From Bacteroidales bacterium (GTDB lineage Bacteria > Bacteroidota > Bacteroidia > Bacteroidales > Tenuifilaceae), in the NCBI GenBank assembly GCA_013141385.1, contig JABFRB010000003.1:1-64000 (forward strand): a DNA stretch of 64,000 bases, written 5' to 3'. Position numbers and translations under genes: made by a program. Of the stretch, positions 53,959-62,300 are shown piece after piece. The notes beneath the pieces were generated by a model. It made no database searches. It saw only the letters and a list, made by a program, of their open reading frames with translations, and had not been told where the DNA came from. Each line of letters opens with the position of its first letter. The first letter of the stretch is position 1.

Positions 53959-54711
53959 TTATGCACTAATTTTTATTAGTAATTTATTATTAAATCCATT
54001 ATAAGGTTCGTCTGGATAACCTCTAGGGTTACATATTACTCTTGTGTTTTCAATTGTATAATCTAAGCAATTATGTATATGTCCGTGAATCCATAATTCA
54101 GGTTTCATCTCTTTAATAAAGTCTTCAAGATTTGATACAAATGCAGCTGAAATTAATTCTTCTCTATATTCAGGCAATAAGGACAATATACTTGGACCAT
54201 GATGAGTTATGATAACATTTTTAGAGGTTTTGCTTTTTTCAAGGCTATTTCTTAGCCATTCGAGTGATTCATAATGGAAAAGATGTGTGTCTATTGACCT
54301 TAATTTGGAATAAGAGGGATCAATTCTAATTAATTTGTAATCATTCATTTTTTGTTGCGCTTCAATTCCTGCAATTCTTGGATTACCAAACAATTCAAAA
54401 TTTGTCCATAATGTTGTTCCATGAAATGTAATTCCATCTATAGTTATACTGTCTTTTTCTAAAATGTGAATATTTGATTCTCTCGAACCTTCCTTAAGTT
54501 TCTTCAGCAATTTAGGGTATGAGTTTCTGTAATATTCATGATTTCCAAGTACGTATAAAACAGGTACTTTCTTGACTTGTTCTTTAATCCACAATAACCC
54601 TCTTTCTCCAACATGAATATCGCCAGCCAAGATCAATAAATCAATGCTTTCAAAATCCAAATCAAGAATTCCAAATTCATTATGCAAATCACTTGCAATC
54701 TGTATTATCAT
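53959..54711 (-). CDS. Metallophosphoesterase
   Basis: The 250-aa protein is a calcineurin-like phosphoesterase. The order of metal-binding motifs is 'IASDLHNEFG' (D-x-H), 'LILAGDIHVGERG' (GD), 'VPVLYVLGNHEYYRNSYP' (GNHE), 'NVIITHHGPS' (H) and 'ELWIHGHIHNCLDY' (GHxH). Members hydrolyse phosphomono- or diesters such as cyclic nucleotides or nucleic acid ends; the substrate is unknown. It is the first of a block of small minus-strand accessory genes in cassette-like array, separated from the next by a related ~125-bp spacer. Confidence 0.93.
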   Translation of the reverse strand: MIIQIASDLHNEFGILDLDFESIDLLILAGDIHVGERGLLWIKEQVKKVPVLYVLGNHEYYRNSYPKLLKKLKEGSRESNIHILEKDSITIDGITFHGTTLWTNFELFGNPRIAGIEAQQKMNDYKLIRIDPSYSKLRSIDTHLFHYESLEWLRNSLEKSKTSKNVIITHHGPSILSLLPEYREELISAAFVSNLEDFIKEMKPELWIHGHIHNCLDYTIENTRVICNPRGYPDEPYNGFNNKLLIKISA

Positions 54712-54753
54712 ATATCTTTGGTCGTTTCTTAAAATAAATTAGTGCATAAACCC

Positions 54754-54880
54754 CGCTTGTTAATTGCGTTTAGAAGGTTCAAACCGTTTACTTACAACAC
54801 GATAGTAAAGTAAGCAAAAAGCATTGAGCCTATCAAAACATCATCAACCCAAATAGGATAAATACACTGTTGGCGGTTGG
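54754..54880 (-). repeat. Cassette-like spacer S1 after the unknown gene at 54884
   Basis: This element of ~125 bp starts 4 bp after the stop of the gene at 54884-55441. It aligns over most of its length with 55476-55600: both have cgatagtaaagtaa, tgagcctay, caaaacatca and a final gctgttg/actgttg. The two share roughly three quarters of positions by eye. It may be an attC-like or other recombination site. Confidence 0.6.
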
Positions 54881-54883
54881 CTT

Positions 54884-55441
54884 TTATTGTTTCTCAAATA
54901 ACTCAAAAAAACTTTCTTTGTTTAAATGGTAACAGTAGATTAGTGAAAGGCTTTCCAAGTCCTCAGACCTATCAATTTCTATCCAATCATCCATTGAACC
55001 TAGGTAACACCTTCGCTGGATAATAAATTCATTTTTAGTTTTTATAATTCTCATTTTCGGATGATATGCTTGCGTCTTAATCATGAAATCTTTATAGTTT
55101 TCATCCCATTCGCCTAAATCCACTCCATTTCTATTCCCAACAAATACTGTCAAGCAATTCTCACGCACATCTATTAATGAATATTTGAGATTTGTTGTTT
55201 TAGCAATTGATTTCTCAATCACCGATATTTCGTTTTCTGTAAATAGCTTTTTAACAATTAATCTAAGTACAACAATCGCATCTTCTGGAGTTTCATAAAT
55301 CTCAAATCCATTAGGAATCTCATTTATATTTTGACAATCATCTTCAATCTTTGTCGTATAGTATCTAAGTCTACCCTTTTTTGTCGGTATTGCTTTAAAA
55401 TAGTAGTTTTCACCAACCCTATTTGTATATTTTAATGCCAT
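54884..55441 (-). CDS. Hypothetical protein, cassette-like context
   Basis: The 185-aa protein is unrecognised. It starts 'MALKYTNRVGENYYFKAIPTKKGRLRYYTTK', which resembles the opening of a small beta domain that binds nucleic acids or acts as a protein tail. It has a charged middle (ENEISVIEKSIAKTTNLKYSLIDVRENCLTVFVGN) and ends in a helix (LSLIYCYHLNKESFFELFEKQ). There is no signal peptide or membrane segment. It lies between two related spacers among toxin-antitoxin genes, so a mobile-gene-cassette role is likely. No function should be assigned. Confidence 0.65.
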   Translation of the reverse strand: MALKYTNRVGENYYFKAIPTKKGRLRYYTTKIEDDCQNINEIPNGFEIYETPEDAIVVLRLIVKKLFTENEISVIEKSIAKTTNLKYSLIDVRENCLTVFVGNRNGVDLGEWDENYKDFMIKTQAYHPKMRIIKTKNEFIIQRRCYLGSMDDWIEIDRSEDLESLSLIYCYHLNKESFFELFEKQ

Positions 55442-55475
55442 TTTATTTCAACAATTAAGTTTTCCACCAAAGTCT

Positions 55476-55600
55476 CGCAAGTTGGTTGCATTTGGGAGAT
55501 TGAAACTGTTTTATTACCCCCGATAGTAAAGTAAATAAAAAGCGTTGAGCCTACCAAAACATCAGCAGCCTAAAAAAGGATAAAAACGCTGTTGTAAACT
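55476..55600 (-). repeat. Cassette-like spacer S2 after hepT
   Basis: It begins 5 bp after the hepT-like stop and aligns with S1 at 54754-54880. On the minus strand it contains gtaggctcaacgcttttt and atgcaaccaacttgcgag; the latter recurs in S3. Confidence 0.6.
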
Positions 55601-55605
55601 GATTT

Positions 55606-55920
55606 TTATTCATCCTTTAACAAAGATTCAACTTGCTTTTGAAGGATTGGAAGTTGTTTTGAGATTATGCCCCAAATTATTACATCATCAATTCTGTCAT
55701 AACCATGAATTACCCAATTTCGTAAATCAACTATCTTTCTTGCATCTTCAATCGGGAAGTTGGAATCAATTTTCAAAATACGACTAGCGGCTTCTCCTAT
55801 AATCTCAAACTCTCGTTCTATACCTCGTTTAAGAAGTTTGTTGGTTTTGTATGTATTGAAATCTCTATTCTCGCCAAGATATTCATAAATAGAATCAATC
55901 GAGGCTTTAATGTCAAACAA
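55606..55920 (-). CDS. hepT: HepT-like (DUF86) toxin of a HEPN/MNT pair
   Basis: The 104-aa protein is a HEPN-domain RNase-type toxin. The hallmark is RNWVIHGYD (R67...H72, Tyr74), the R-x4-6-H active-site motif followed by the conserved Tyr that antitoxin MntA can AMPylate. The remainder is helical (KLLKRGIEREFEIIGEAASRIL). It is encoded directly after the nucleotidyltransferase gene (13 bp apart), the usual HepT/MntA order. Expected action: RNA cleavage unless modified. Family members include DUF86 proteins. Confidence 0.92.
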   Translation of the reverse strand: MFDIKASIDSIYEYLGENRDFNTYKTNKLLKRGIEREFEIIGEAASRILKIDSNFPIEDARKIVDLRNWVIHGYDRIDDVIIWGIISKQLPILQKQVESLLKDE

Positions 55921-55933
55921 AAACTTTTAAATT

Positions 55934-56239
55934 TCAAGCTGCATAAATCAGCTGTTTAGTTTGTTCAACACCTTTTATGAAATATGGGTTTGATAAAGAG
56001 TTTTCAGTAAGTAAATCGATGCGGCGTTTAAATAAATCTTGCAGCTTGTAATGTAAATCAAAATAATTGTCGGTGTACTGGTCTATCGATAAATTATCGA
56101 AAGAGATTAAAAGGTCAATATCACTGTTCTCATTGAATCTATCAGTACATACTGAGCCAAATGCATACATCGTCTTAACCTTATAGATTTCACAAAGTTT
56201 TTTTACATCAAGTATTCTATCAGCTAGTATCTTATTCAT
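55934..56239 (-). CDS. mntA: MntA-like nucleotidyltransferase antitoxin
   Basis: The 101-aa minimal nucleotidyltransferase has the GS-x10-D-x-D motif 'AFGSVCTDRFNENSDIDLLI' (G28 S29, D40 and D42). In HEPN/MNT systems MntA uses ATP to AMPylate the HepT Tyr and silences it. The gene comes first in the pair on the minus strand. All active residues are present, so the antitoxin appears functional. Confidence 0.92.
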   Translation of the reverse strand: MNKILADRILDVKKLCEIYKVKTMYAFGSVCTDRFNENSDIDLLISFDNLSIDQYTDNYFDLHYKLQDLFKRRIDLLTENSLSNPYFIKGVEQTKQLIYAA

Positions 56240-56334
56240 TTAATTATTCTGAACTTGAGTCAAATATACAACATTTTCTAAAAACAAGTTGGATATGCTA
56301 TGATAACTCGTTCAGAACTTGTTTGCAACGTTCC

Positions 56335-56362
56335 ACAAGTTGGTTGCGTCTGGGAGGTTGAC
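56335..56362 (-). repeat. Cassette-like spacer S3 after the SymE-like gene
   Basis: The 28-bp match caagttggttgcgtctgggag... equals the S2 segment caagttggttgcatttgggag... (55478 onward) except for a few positions. It lies 20 bp after the SymE-like stop. The remainder of the S2 element is not conserved here. Confidence 0.5.
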
Positions 56363-56381
56363 TTCGGTTAGTGCGGAGCAT

Positions 56382-56570
56382 TTATTTAGTTCCATTATCT
56401 ATTGTTATGATAAGTTTATTGGGTTCTTGCTCAATTACTACTATTTGCCCTTGTTTAAAGCCAAGCTCTGCGAGCCACTTTCCTTCAAGCCGAATTTCAG
56501 GAATAGTTGTACAATCAAATCTCCTTGTGCGGAATTTCGTATGAATTTTCAATTTTCTGATTTTTACCAT
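56382..56570 (-). CDS. symE: SymE-like toxin family protein
   Basis: A 62-aa protein if started at ATG 56570 (MVKIRKLKIHTKF); an in-frame ATG two codons earlier is also possible. It fits the SymE/AbrB-like beta-barrel pattern: 'KIHTKFRTRRFDCTTIPEIRLEGKWLAELGFKQGQIVVIEQEPNKLIITI'. Escherichia coli SymE is an SOS-induced toxin of a type I system repressed by antisense RNA. Here an XRE regulator gene lies divergently 94 bp away instead; no antisense RNA is evident. Both share an operator-rich gap, suggesting type II-like control. Confidence 0.8.
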   Translation of the reverse strand: MVKIRKLKIHTKFRTRRFDCTTIPEIRLEGKWLAELGFKQGQIVVIEQEPNKLIITIDNGTK

Positions 56571-56660
56571 TGTCATACAACTATATGACAAATGTAATTT
56601 AAAAAATCAATTTGTCAACTTTTAATATGACAAACTTGTCAACAAATTAGCTGACATTTG
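56569..56660. promoter_or_regulatory. Operator cluster between the symE-like and XRE genes
   Basis: Six copies of the half-site TTGTCA/TGACAA (or close) occur: 56570, 56586, 56612, 56628, 56636 and 56652. They lie in the divergent gap. The arrangement suggests cooperative binding of the XRE protein to both promoters; the copy nearest the SymE start supports ATG 56570. Confidence 0.55.
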
Positions 56661-56664
56661 TTTC

Positions 56665-56883
56665 GTGACACGTGATAAACTAAAGAAGAGAATCGGTCAG
56701 CGAGTTGTAGAGTTTCGCGAACAGAAAGGTTGGAGTCAATCCGACTTGGCAAGAGCATGCAATAAAGACCGTCAAGCTATTGAGAAGTTGGAAAATGGTA
56801 AGGTCAACCCAACTCTTTATACTTTATTAGAAATAGCTAATGCTTTAGAAGTTTCTTTATCAAAGTTGGTCGATTTATCCTAA
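56665..56883 (+). CDS. XRE-family helix-turn-helix regulator
   Basis: The 72-aa protein is a single Cro/C1-type HTH: 'RIGQRVVEFREQKGWSQSDLARACNKDRQAIEKLENGKVNPTLYTLLEIANAL' (residues 9-63). GTG 56665 is the apparent start, as no ATG is nearby. It is likely an autorepressor controlling the divergent symE-like gene through the TTGTCA/TGACAA half-sites. It is the only plus-strand gene in this accessory block. Confidence 0.9.
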   Translation: MTRDKLKKRIGQRVVEFREQKGWSQSDLARACNKDRQAIEKLENGKVNPTLYTLLEIANALEVSLSKLVDLS

Positions 56884-56933
56884 GGTAAAATGGGGTTTAG
56901 AACGCTCAAAATTGCAAATCTGCGCTAGCGGGT

Positions 56934-57964
56934 GTTAGGCAACGTGCTTTATTTTAAATCCATATTCATATTTGTCAAAATACTTTAATTCTAACTCCTT
57001 TTTTATAAGTTTAAATTCTAAATTTTCAAATAAATGAATCGAAGAAACTGTAATATTATTTTGAATTATAAAATCTAAAAGAGTTACTCTAAAATCGGCA
57101 TCTTCTAATCCTTTGAAATCCAAAATAACAAAGCCGTCCTTTTTAGTAACCTTATTTATGCTTAATTTATTGAAATTGAATCCTAAAACTATTTCTTTTA
57201 AAGTACCCTTAGAGTAAGGAAACTGTCTTTCAATGCGATTCTCTATATTTGGCTGATGAGGCAAGAATAAATTTGAGTCTGTTTCCGCGATGAGCCTCCA
57301 CTCTTTTTCATATGACCATGATTTAGATTTAATATTAGTCATATAAAAGATAGCCAAGTGAGGACTTATATTTATGTCAAACTTATCTGCTTTCTCTTTA
57401 TAATTTATTGGAAATGGACCATGAAATTTCTTTACTAACTTTTCAACATCAAAGATTGCTAAAAAACCATCATGATTAGAGTAATGCGCCCACATTAACA
57501 TATCACAGGGATTACTTGTTAATGAAATAATCCCCATTTTAGAAAATACATCATCATGCAGATCGGACATAAACTGAAGTTTCAGTTTTTCATACTCAGT
57601 ATCAAACAACCTTCTTACTCTTTCTTCTGGGTTTTGATCCATAGAACAATAATACTTTTTGTAAGTCTCAAATGAAACATTCTCAAAATCCAATAAGTTA
57701 CGAAAACATTCGAATGGATCATTTAATTGAAATGGATGTGATGCATAAAAATATCCGTTAGTTAAAGACTCTATGCTGTATTTATTTATTTTATAGTACT
57801 TCATTAATTCATTTGGACAATCTTCATTAGGATTAGGATAGACCGAAAAACGCATCGGTAATATACTATCCATAGAGTATTCCCAACCAGACAACTTATA
57901 TTTATCAGTCATTTTTCACAATTTTATTTATCCCTTGGTAGGCGGTCTCAACATGTTGCCTAAC
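56934..57964. repeat. Inverted repeat enclosing the DUF2971 gene
   Basis: The left arm gttaggcaacgtg (56934-56946) and right arm catgttgcctaac (57952-57964) are inverted with 12 of 13 matches. They enclose only the DUF2971 gene, and the left arm overlaps its stop codon. GTTAGGC/GCCTAAC fits the GTTRRRY/RYYYAAC core of integron attC sites, but no full attC is recognisable. Confidence 0.5.
56935..57912 (-). CDS. DUF2971 domain protein
   Basis: The 325-aa cytoplasmic protein carries the DUF2971 pattern: 'YYKINKYSIESLTNGYFYASHPFQLNDPFECF', 'MGIISLTSNPCDMLMWAHYSNHDGFLAIFD' and 'KSKSWSYEKEWRLIAE', then 'TLKEIVLGF'. The family is abundant in variable genomic regions and defence islands, and its activity is not established. 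It ends exactly in the left arm of a 13-bp imperfect inverted repeat, suggesting cassette-like acquisition. It is monocistronic. Confidence 0.88.
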   Translation of the reverse strand: MTDKYKLSGWEYSMDSILPMRFSVYPNPNEDCPNELMKYYKINKYSIESLTNGYFYASHPFQLNDPFECFRNLLDFENVSFETYKKYYCSMDQNPEERVRRLFDTEYEKLKLQFMSDLHDDVFSKMGIISLTSNPCDMLMWAHYSNHDGFLAIFDVEKLVKKFHGPFPINYKEKADKFDINISPHLAIFYMTNIKSKSWSYEKEWRLIAETDSNLFLPHQPNIENRIERQFPYSKGTLKEIVLGFNFNKLSINKVTKKDGFVILDFKGLEDADFRVTLLDFIIQNNITVSSIHLFENLEFKLIKKELELKYFDKYEYGFKIKHVA

Positions 57965-58125
57965 TCATTTATAGGTCTGCTAACAAACTTACTCAAATTA
58001 AATTATATTCTCTAAGAGTATTTTAACCTTTTTATCTCATTTATATTTTATTTCTTATGTGCAATTTTATTAGCGACACACATCTATAAGCACTCCCTGT
58101 TCAATGTTTAAGGTTAAACTGGAAC

Positions 58126-58153
58126 AAAAAAAGGGTAGCTTTCGCCACCCTTT
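58126..58153 (-). terminator. Terminator of the exported-protein gene at 58180
   Basis: On the minus strand the stem aagggtggc/gctaccctt (one wobble) is followed by a long U-tract, 26 bp after the stop. Confidence 0.85.
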
Positions 58154-58179
58154 ACATTCTTAGGAAAAAGGAGATTATA

Positions 58180-58770
58180 TTACAAGAAATGAAACCTTAC
58201 CCCAAAGCATGGCAGAATATAGCTAAAGCTGTTAGTAAGGCATTTATTGTACTTTCCATCAATAAAAATGGTTGCATTCAATGATGAGTTTGAGGATAAC
58301 TTAACACCTAACACCTTTTGTTCAATACCAACCCTTATAATTGCATCGGGATAGAAATCGAGAGTGTTCTTTATGTTCCGTGTGCCGCCCTCCGCTCCTA
58401 TTCCTATGTATGGATTCAAGAATAGTGGAAAATAGAATTTTATATCTAATCCATAACGTGTACCGCCCAATTTCCAATCGGTATTTTTCTTATCAATTAA
58501 ACTTCCCATTACATACCCTTCCTTGCCTGCATAAACTCCAACGGAAAGTTTTTTAGTTATAGAGAATGCTCCAGTACAAATCCTGCTAAGCCTATAGAAC
58601 TGAACATCAACGCCACTGGGTTCATCAATATCAACACCCAAACCAACTCGCCAACGAGCAGTGTAAGCACTCTTTTCCTGTATCCAATTAGTTTTAGCCT
58701 TGTTTTGGGCAAATATGCTGGTAAAAGCTAAAAGAAAGAAGAATGCTAAATATCCCTTTTTGTTTTTCAT
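58180..58770 (-). CDS. Exported outer-membrane-type protein
   Basis: The 196-aa protein has a signal peptide (MKNKKGYLAFFFLLAFTSIFAQ, cleavage near residue 21). The mature part shows alternating strands typical of a small outer-membrane barrel: 'YTARWRVGLGVDIDEPSGVDVQFYRL', 'SVGVYAGKEGYVMGSLI', 'RYGLDIKFYFPLFLNPYIGIGAEGGT' and a C-terminal 'YILPCFGVRFHFL'. The final aromatic-hydrophobic strand fits. It is not a known enzyme. It is monocistronic, with a good terminator. Confidence 0.8.
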   Translation of the reverse strand: MKNKKGYLAFFFLLAFTSIFAQNKAKTNWIQEKSAYTARWRVGLGVDIDEPSGVDVQFYRLSRICTGAFSITKKLSVGVYAGKEGYVMGSLIDKKNTDWKLGGTRYGLDIKFYFPLFLNPYIGIGAEGGTRNIKNTLDFYPDAIIRVGIEQKVLGVKLSSNSSLNATIFIDGKYNKCLTNSFSYILPCFGVRFHFL

Positions 58771-58845
58771 TTTGATATTCTATTATCCGATTAAAGAAAA
58801 TTATGCCACTAAGTCGCTAAGACACTACGGTTCATAAATAATAAA

Positions 58846-58981
58846 TCAATGTCGTTGACTTAACGATTTTACTATCGACGCTTCCAGTTCTTACGAATCT
58901 GGAAGGTCCATCAAGACAATTAACCTAGCAGAGTCCGAAGGTCCTGCTAGCGTTTAAATAACCTTAAGTCAACGACATTGA
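58846..58981. repeat. Nested inverted-repeat element (MITE-like)
   Basis: The perfect 18-bp ends tcaatgtcgttgacttaa (58846-58863) and ttaagtcaacgacattga (58964-58981) enclose 100 bp that contain two further hairpins, cttccag/ctggaag and ctagcag/ctgctag. There is no coding capacity. Hence a structured non-autonomous element or a structured RNA unit. Confidence 0.65.
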
Positions 58982-59342
58982 ATAATAAATATCAAACATT
59001 ATGAGAGATTGTTTAAATTTCATTTTTTCACGCAAAGCCCGCAAAGTCTCAAATATCTCTCAAAACTAAGGTCGTGTCAAAAAAGAAAAAGTTTAAGTCT
59101 ACATAAACATATTCAAGAGCGCAAAGAACAGAAATGGCTTTTAGCCATTTCAACTCAGTGTTAAACTTCCTTGAGGGCTTCGCCGTTCTCTATACTTTTT
59201 ATACAATTAACTCTATGTTTAATATTTTTTTGTGATTTAAACTAAACCAATTTCTGATACTTATCATGAATTTGTGCCTTCGTGGCTATGAACTCAATCC
59301 CAATTACAATTTGTAACATTCTCATTCTCATAAGTTAGAAGG
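58982..59342. repeat. Repeat-rich gap before the SpoIIE phosphatase gene end
   Basis: This gap has copies of the cgcaaag repeat family (ttcacgcaaagcccgcaaag near 59029, 'gagcgcaaagaacag' near 59117) and a small hairpin aaatggc ttttagcc att (59130-59150). No gene is supported. A related single arm (cactaagtcgctaagacact) lies at 58807-58826. Confidence 0.45.
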
Positions 59343-62300
59343 CTACGTAAATTTAACACCTATCACAAGTATATCATCAACCTGAGGGTTATATCCTCGC
59401 CATTCCTCAAATTCCTGCTCAAGCATTTCACCTTGCTTTGCCATTGGTTTTTCGGAAATAATAGCTAATAACTTTTTAAATGGTACTGACTTGTATGTAC
59501 GACCACTATCGCCTCCAAACTGGCTAACATAGCCATCGGAGAAAATATAGATGCAATCGTCCTTTTTGAACTCAATCTCATTATGAGTGAACGATTCCTT
59601 TTCAACCATGTGAATACCAACGGGCATCTTATCGGCCTTAATTTCCACTAATTCGCCATTCCTAATCAGGTACATTGGGTTGTAGGCCCCTGCAAACTCT
59701 ATCTTCTTAGCATCAAGATCAATTGTACAAAGTGCAATATCCATTCCGTCTTTCGATTCCCCCTCCTTACCTGTTTGTGATAGTGTAGACTTTATTGAAT
59801 CCCTCAAATTATTAAGAATCAAATTTGGTTTTGTCTCATTTCTTACCTTCACAATTTCATTCAGAAATGAAATACCAAGCATACTCATAATTGCTCCCGG
59901 AACCCCATGTCCAGTACAATCAGCGGCAGCAATAATTATCTTACCATCAGTCTTTGTCATCCAGTAAAAATCTCCACTAACAATATCGCGAGGTTTGAAA
60001 AGAATAAAGTGCTCAGGTAATATTGATTGAACAAGATCGGGGGTTGGCATTACGGCAGTTTGGATCCTCTTGGCATATTCTATGCTCTGGGTCATCTCTA
60101 AATTTTGCTTTGAAATGTGATCATTCTGCGCCTCAATTTCATCTCTTTGTGCCTCTATCTCTTCTTTTTGTTGCAATATTTCCTCGTTAGTGCGAGCAAG
60201 TTCATCGCGCTGAACTTCTAGTACATTTTTCTGCTCCTCAATAGTTTTTGTTCTTTCTCTCACCTTCTCTTCAAGGATTTGCTTATCCTTCTGCAGCTGA
60301 CGCTCCCGGTATCGAACAATAAAAACAAAAAGAGAAAAAACAATTATAATACAAAGACCAATAAACCAAGGGGTTTGCCAAAGGGGAGGTTTAATGGTAA
60401 AGGGTAACGTGTAAATTGAACTTTCATGACCCAATACATCCCTTGCTTTTATCATAATTTTATATTTCCCGCTTGGGAAAAATGGGAAGTTAAGAACGGG
60501 ATCACTACTCCAATCGGTCCATTTACTTGTTTTTCCATCAATTATATACTGGAATTGAACCGATTTTTCCTTGATAAAAGATGGAGCACCTAAACTAATA
60601 GATAGCGAGTTATTAGAATAGCTAAGCTTGATATCTTTAAGATCTAGTTTGACTCCATTATTATCAGTTACATGTTTTAAGAAAAGAGGGAATGTTTGAA
60701 CATTTGATTCACCTTTTGTGGCAGATATTTTTATTATTTGATTAAATCCATTTACAACCAAAAGCTCATTGCTGCTATTAATAAATATATCATTAATCCT
60801 ATCGAATAGCCCTAAATAGTTTGAAACATCAAGATTAACCTCCTTTTCAGGTGAATAAAGATTCCATTTACGATCTACATTTACCCATGAGTAACCGTAC
60901 TGCGAATAAATAGCATTAATTACATAATTTGAAGCTGGAGCTCCCTCATCAACAAGCGCATCCTGCGACTGATTATACAAATAAATATGATTACTTGTAA
61001 AAACCTTAATGTTTCCAAGTACCTTCCGTACAATTGGTGATTCAACAATTATATTTGAAGGTGTAATTCGTTTAGAAACCGTTTCGCCATTTGGCACCAC
61101 CGTTAACTCATAAATATTGAATTCGGTGGTTACTATTAGTTTGTTGTCCGATAGTTCAACAATTGACAAAGGGTATTCACTATCAAATGAAAAAACCTTT
61201 TTTGCATTCCAATTACTCCCTGTATTCGACAGAATTGATACTCCTTCAGTTGAACATATTAGTAAGTTTTTAGAATTAAATTCCGATGGTTTTGCAAAAA
61301 GGATGTAGGTGCCAGCTAAAATTGAGTTTCCTTTGTTGTAGCCAATTTCATATAATCCAGTACTGGTAGCGGCTAAGAGCTTACTATTATACACTAGTAG
61401 CTGTTTACACTTACCCTCAACCCCTGTAACTCTTTGATAAATATTACTAACCGATTGCAGGGAATACATTTTTTTCTTTGCAGCGCTTATCTCTTCTTTC
61501 TCCTTTTTGCTTACATTTCCTTCACCTGTAGGAGATTCAACAGTTTGTGTTTCAGCCTTATCTGTTTTACTAAAAAGACGTGCAAAAAAGCCTTTTTTCT
61601 TCTTCTTTGAATCCTTTTCATCAGGTTGAGATTTGGTATCAGTAACCTGTTTTTCGTTTTTGGTTTGTACCTCTTCTTTGGCTTTGGCTTGATTCCGTTG
61701 TATTACGGGAGTCTCAATCTCCGAAAAATTCTTAACCTCTGATAAATAGTATAAACCCTCGCTACCCCCAACGTAGATAGTCCTATTAAACTCTGCAATT
61801 GATAGGATATTCCCTGTAATTCCAGAGTAGTGCTCGAAGGATTTTACGGGAATATTCAAATCAACCCGAGAAATTCCCATACCATGAGCAATCCAAAGTC
61901 CTCCAGAGTAGTCCTTACCCAAAGAGTATACTTCATCATCTGGAAGACCGTTTGAATAGTTAATTATACTCTCTGATTCTAATGTTTTTGAGTTGATAAT
62001 TGAACAACCTCCTATAAGAGTTGATATTGCAAATCGACTACTATCGAGAGATAATCCTCCATTTATATAGCTAGCATTCAGGTATCGTTGATCTTTAAGG
62101 GTTATAGGTTTAAATTCCCACCCATTGAAAATAAAAAGTCGATTCCCAGATGTTCCAATGTATGAGAAGTTATTATGATTAAAAGTGAAGCTAATATTTT
62201 CATCCTTATTTAGGTTTAATCTGAGCAAAGTAGCATTCTTCTCTTCAAGTCGATAAACCGAGTTTTTATCTTTAATGATGTAAATAATCCCATTGAGTTC

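Noticed and set aside
54754-56362. Definite integron
   Set aside because: No integrase gene is in the window and the R-box consensus is not complete at S1/S2, so I keep this as a hypothesis only.
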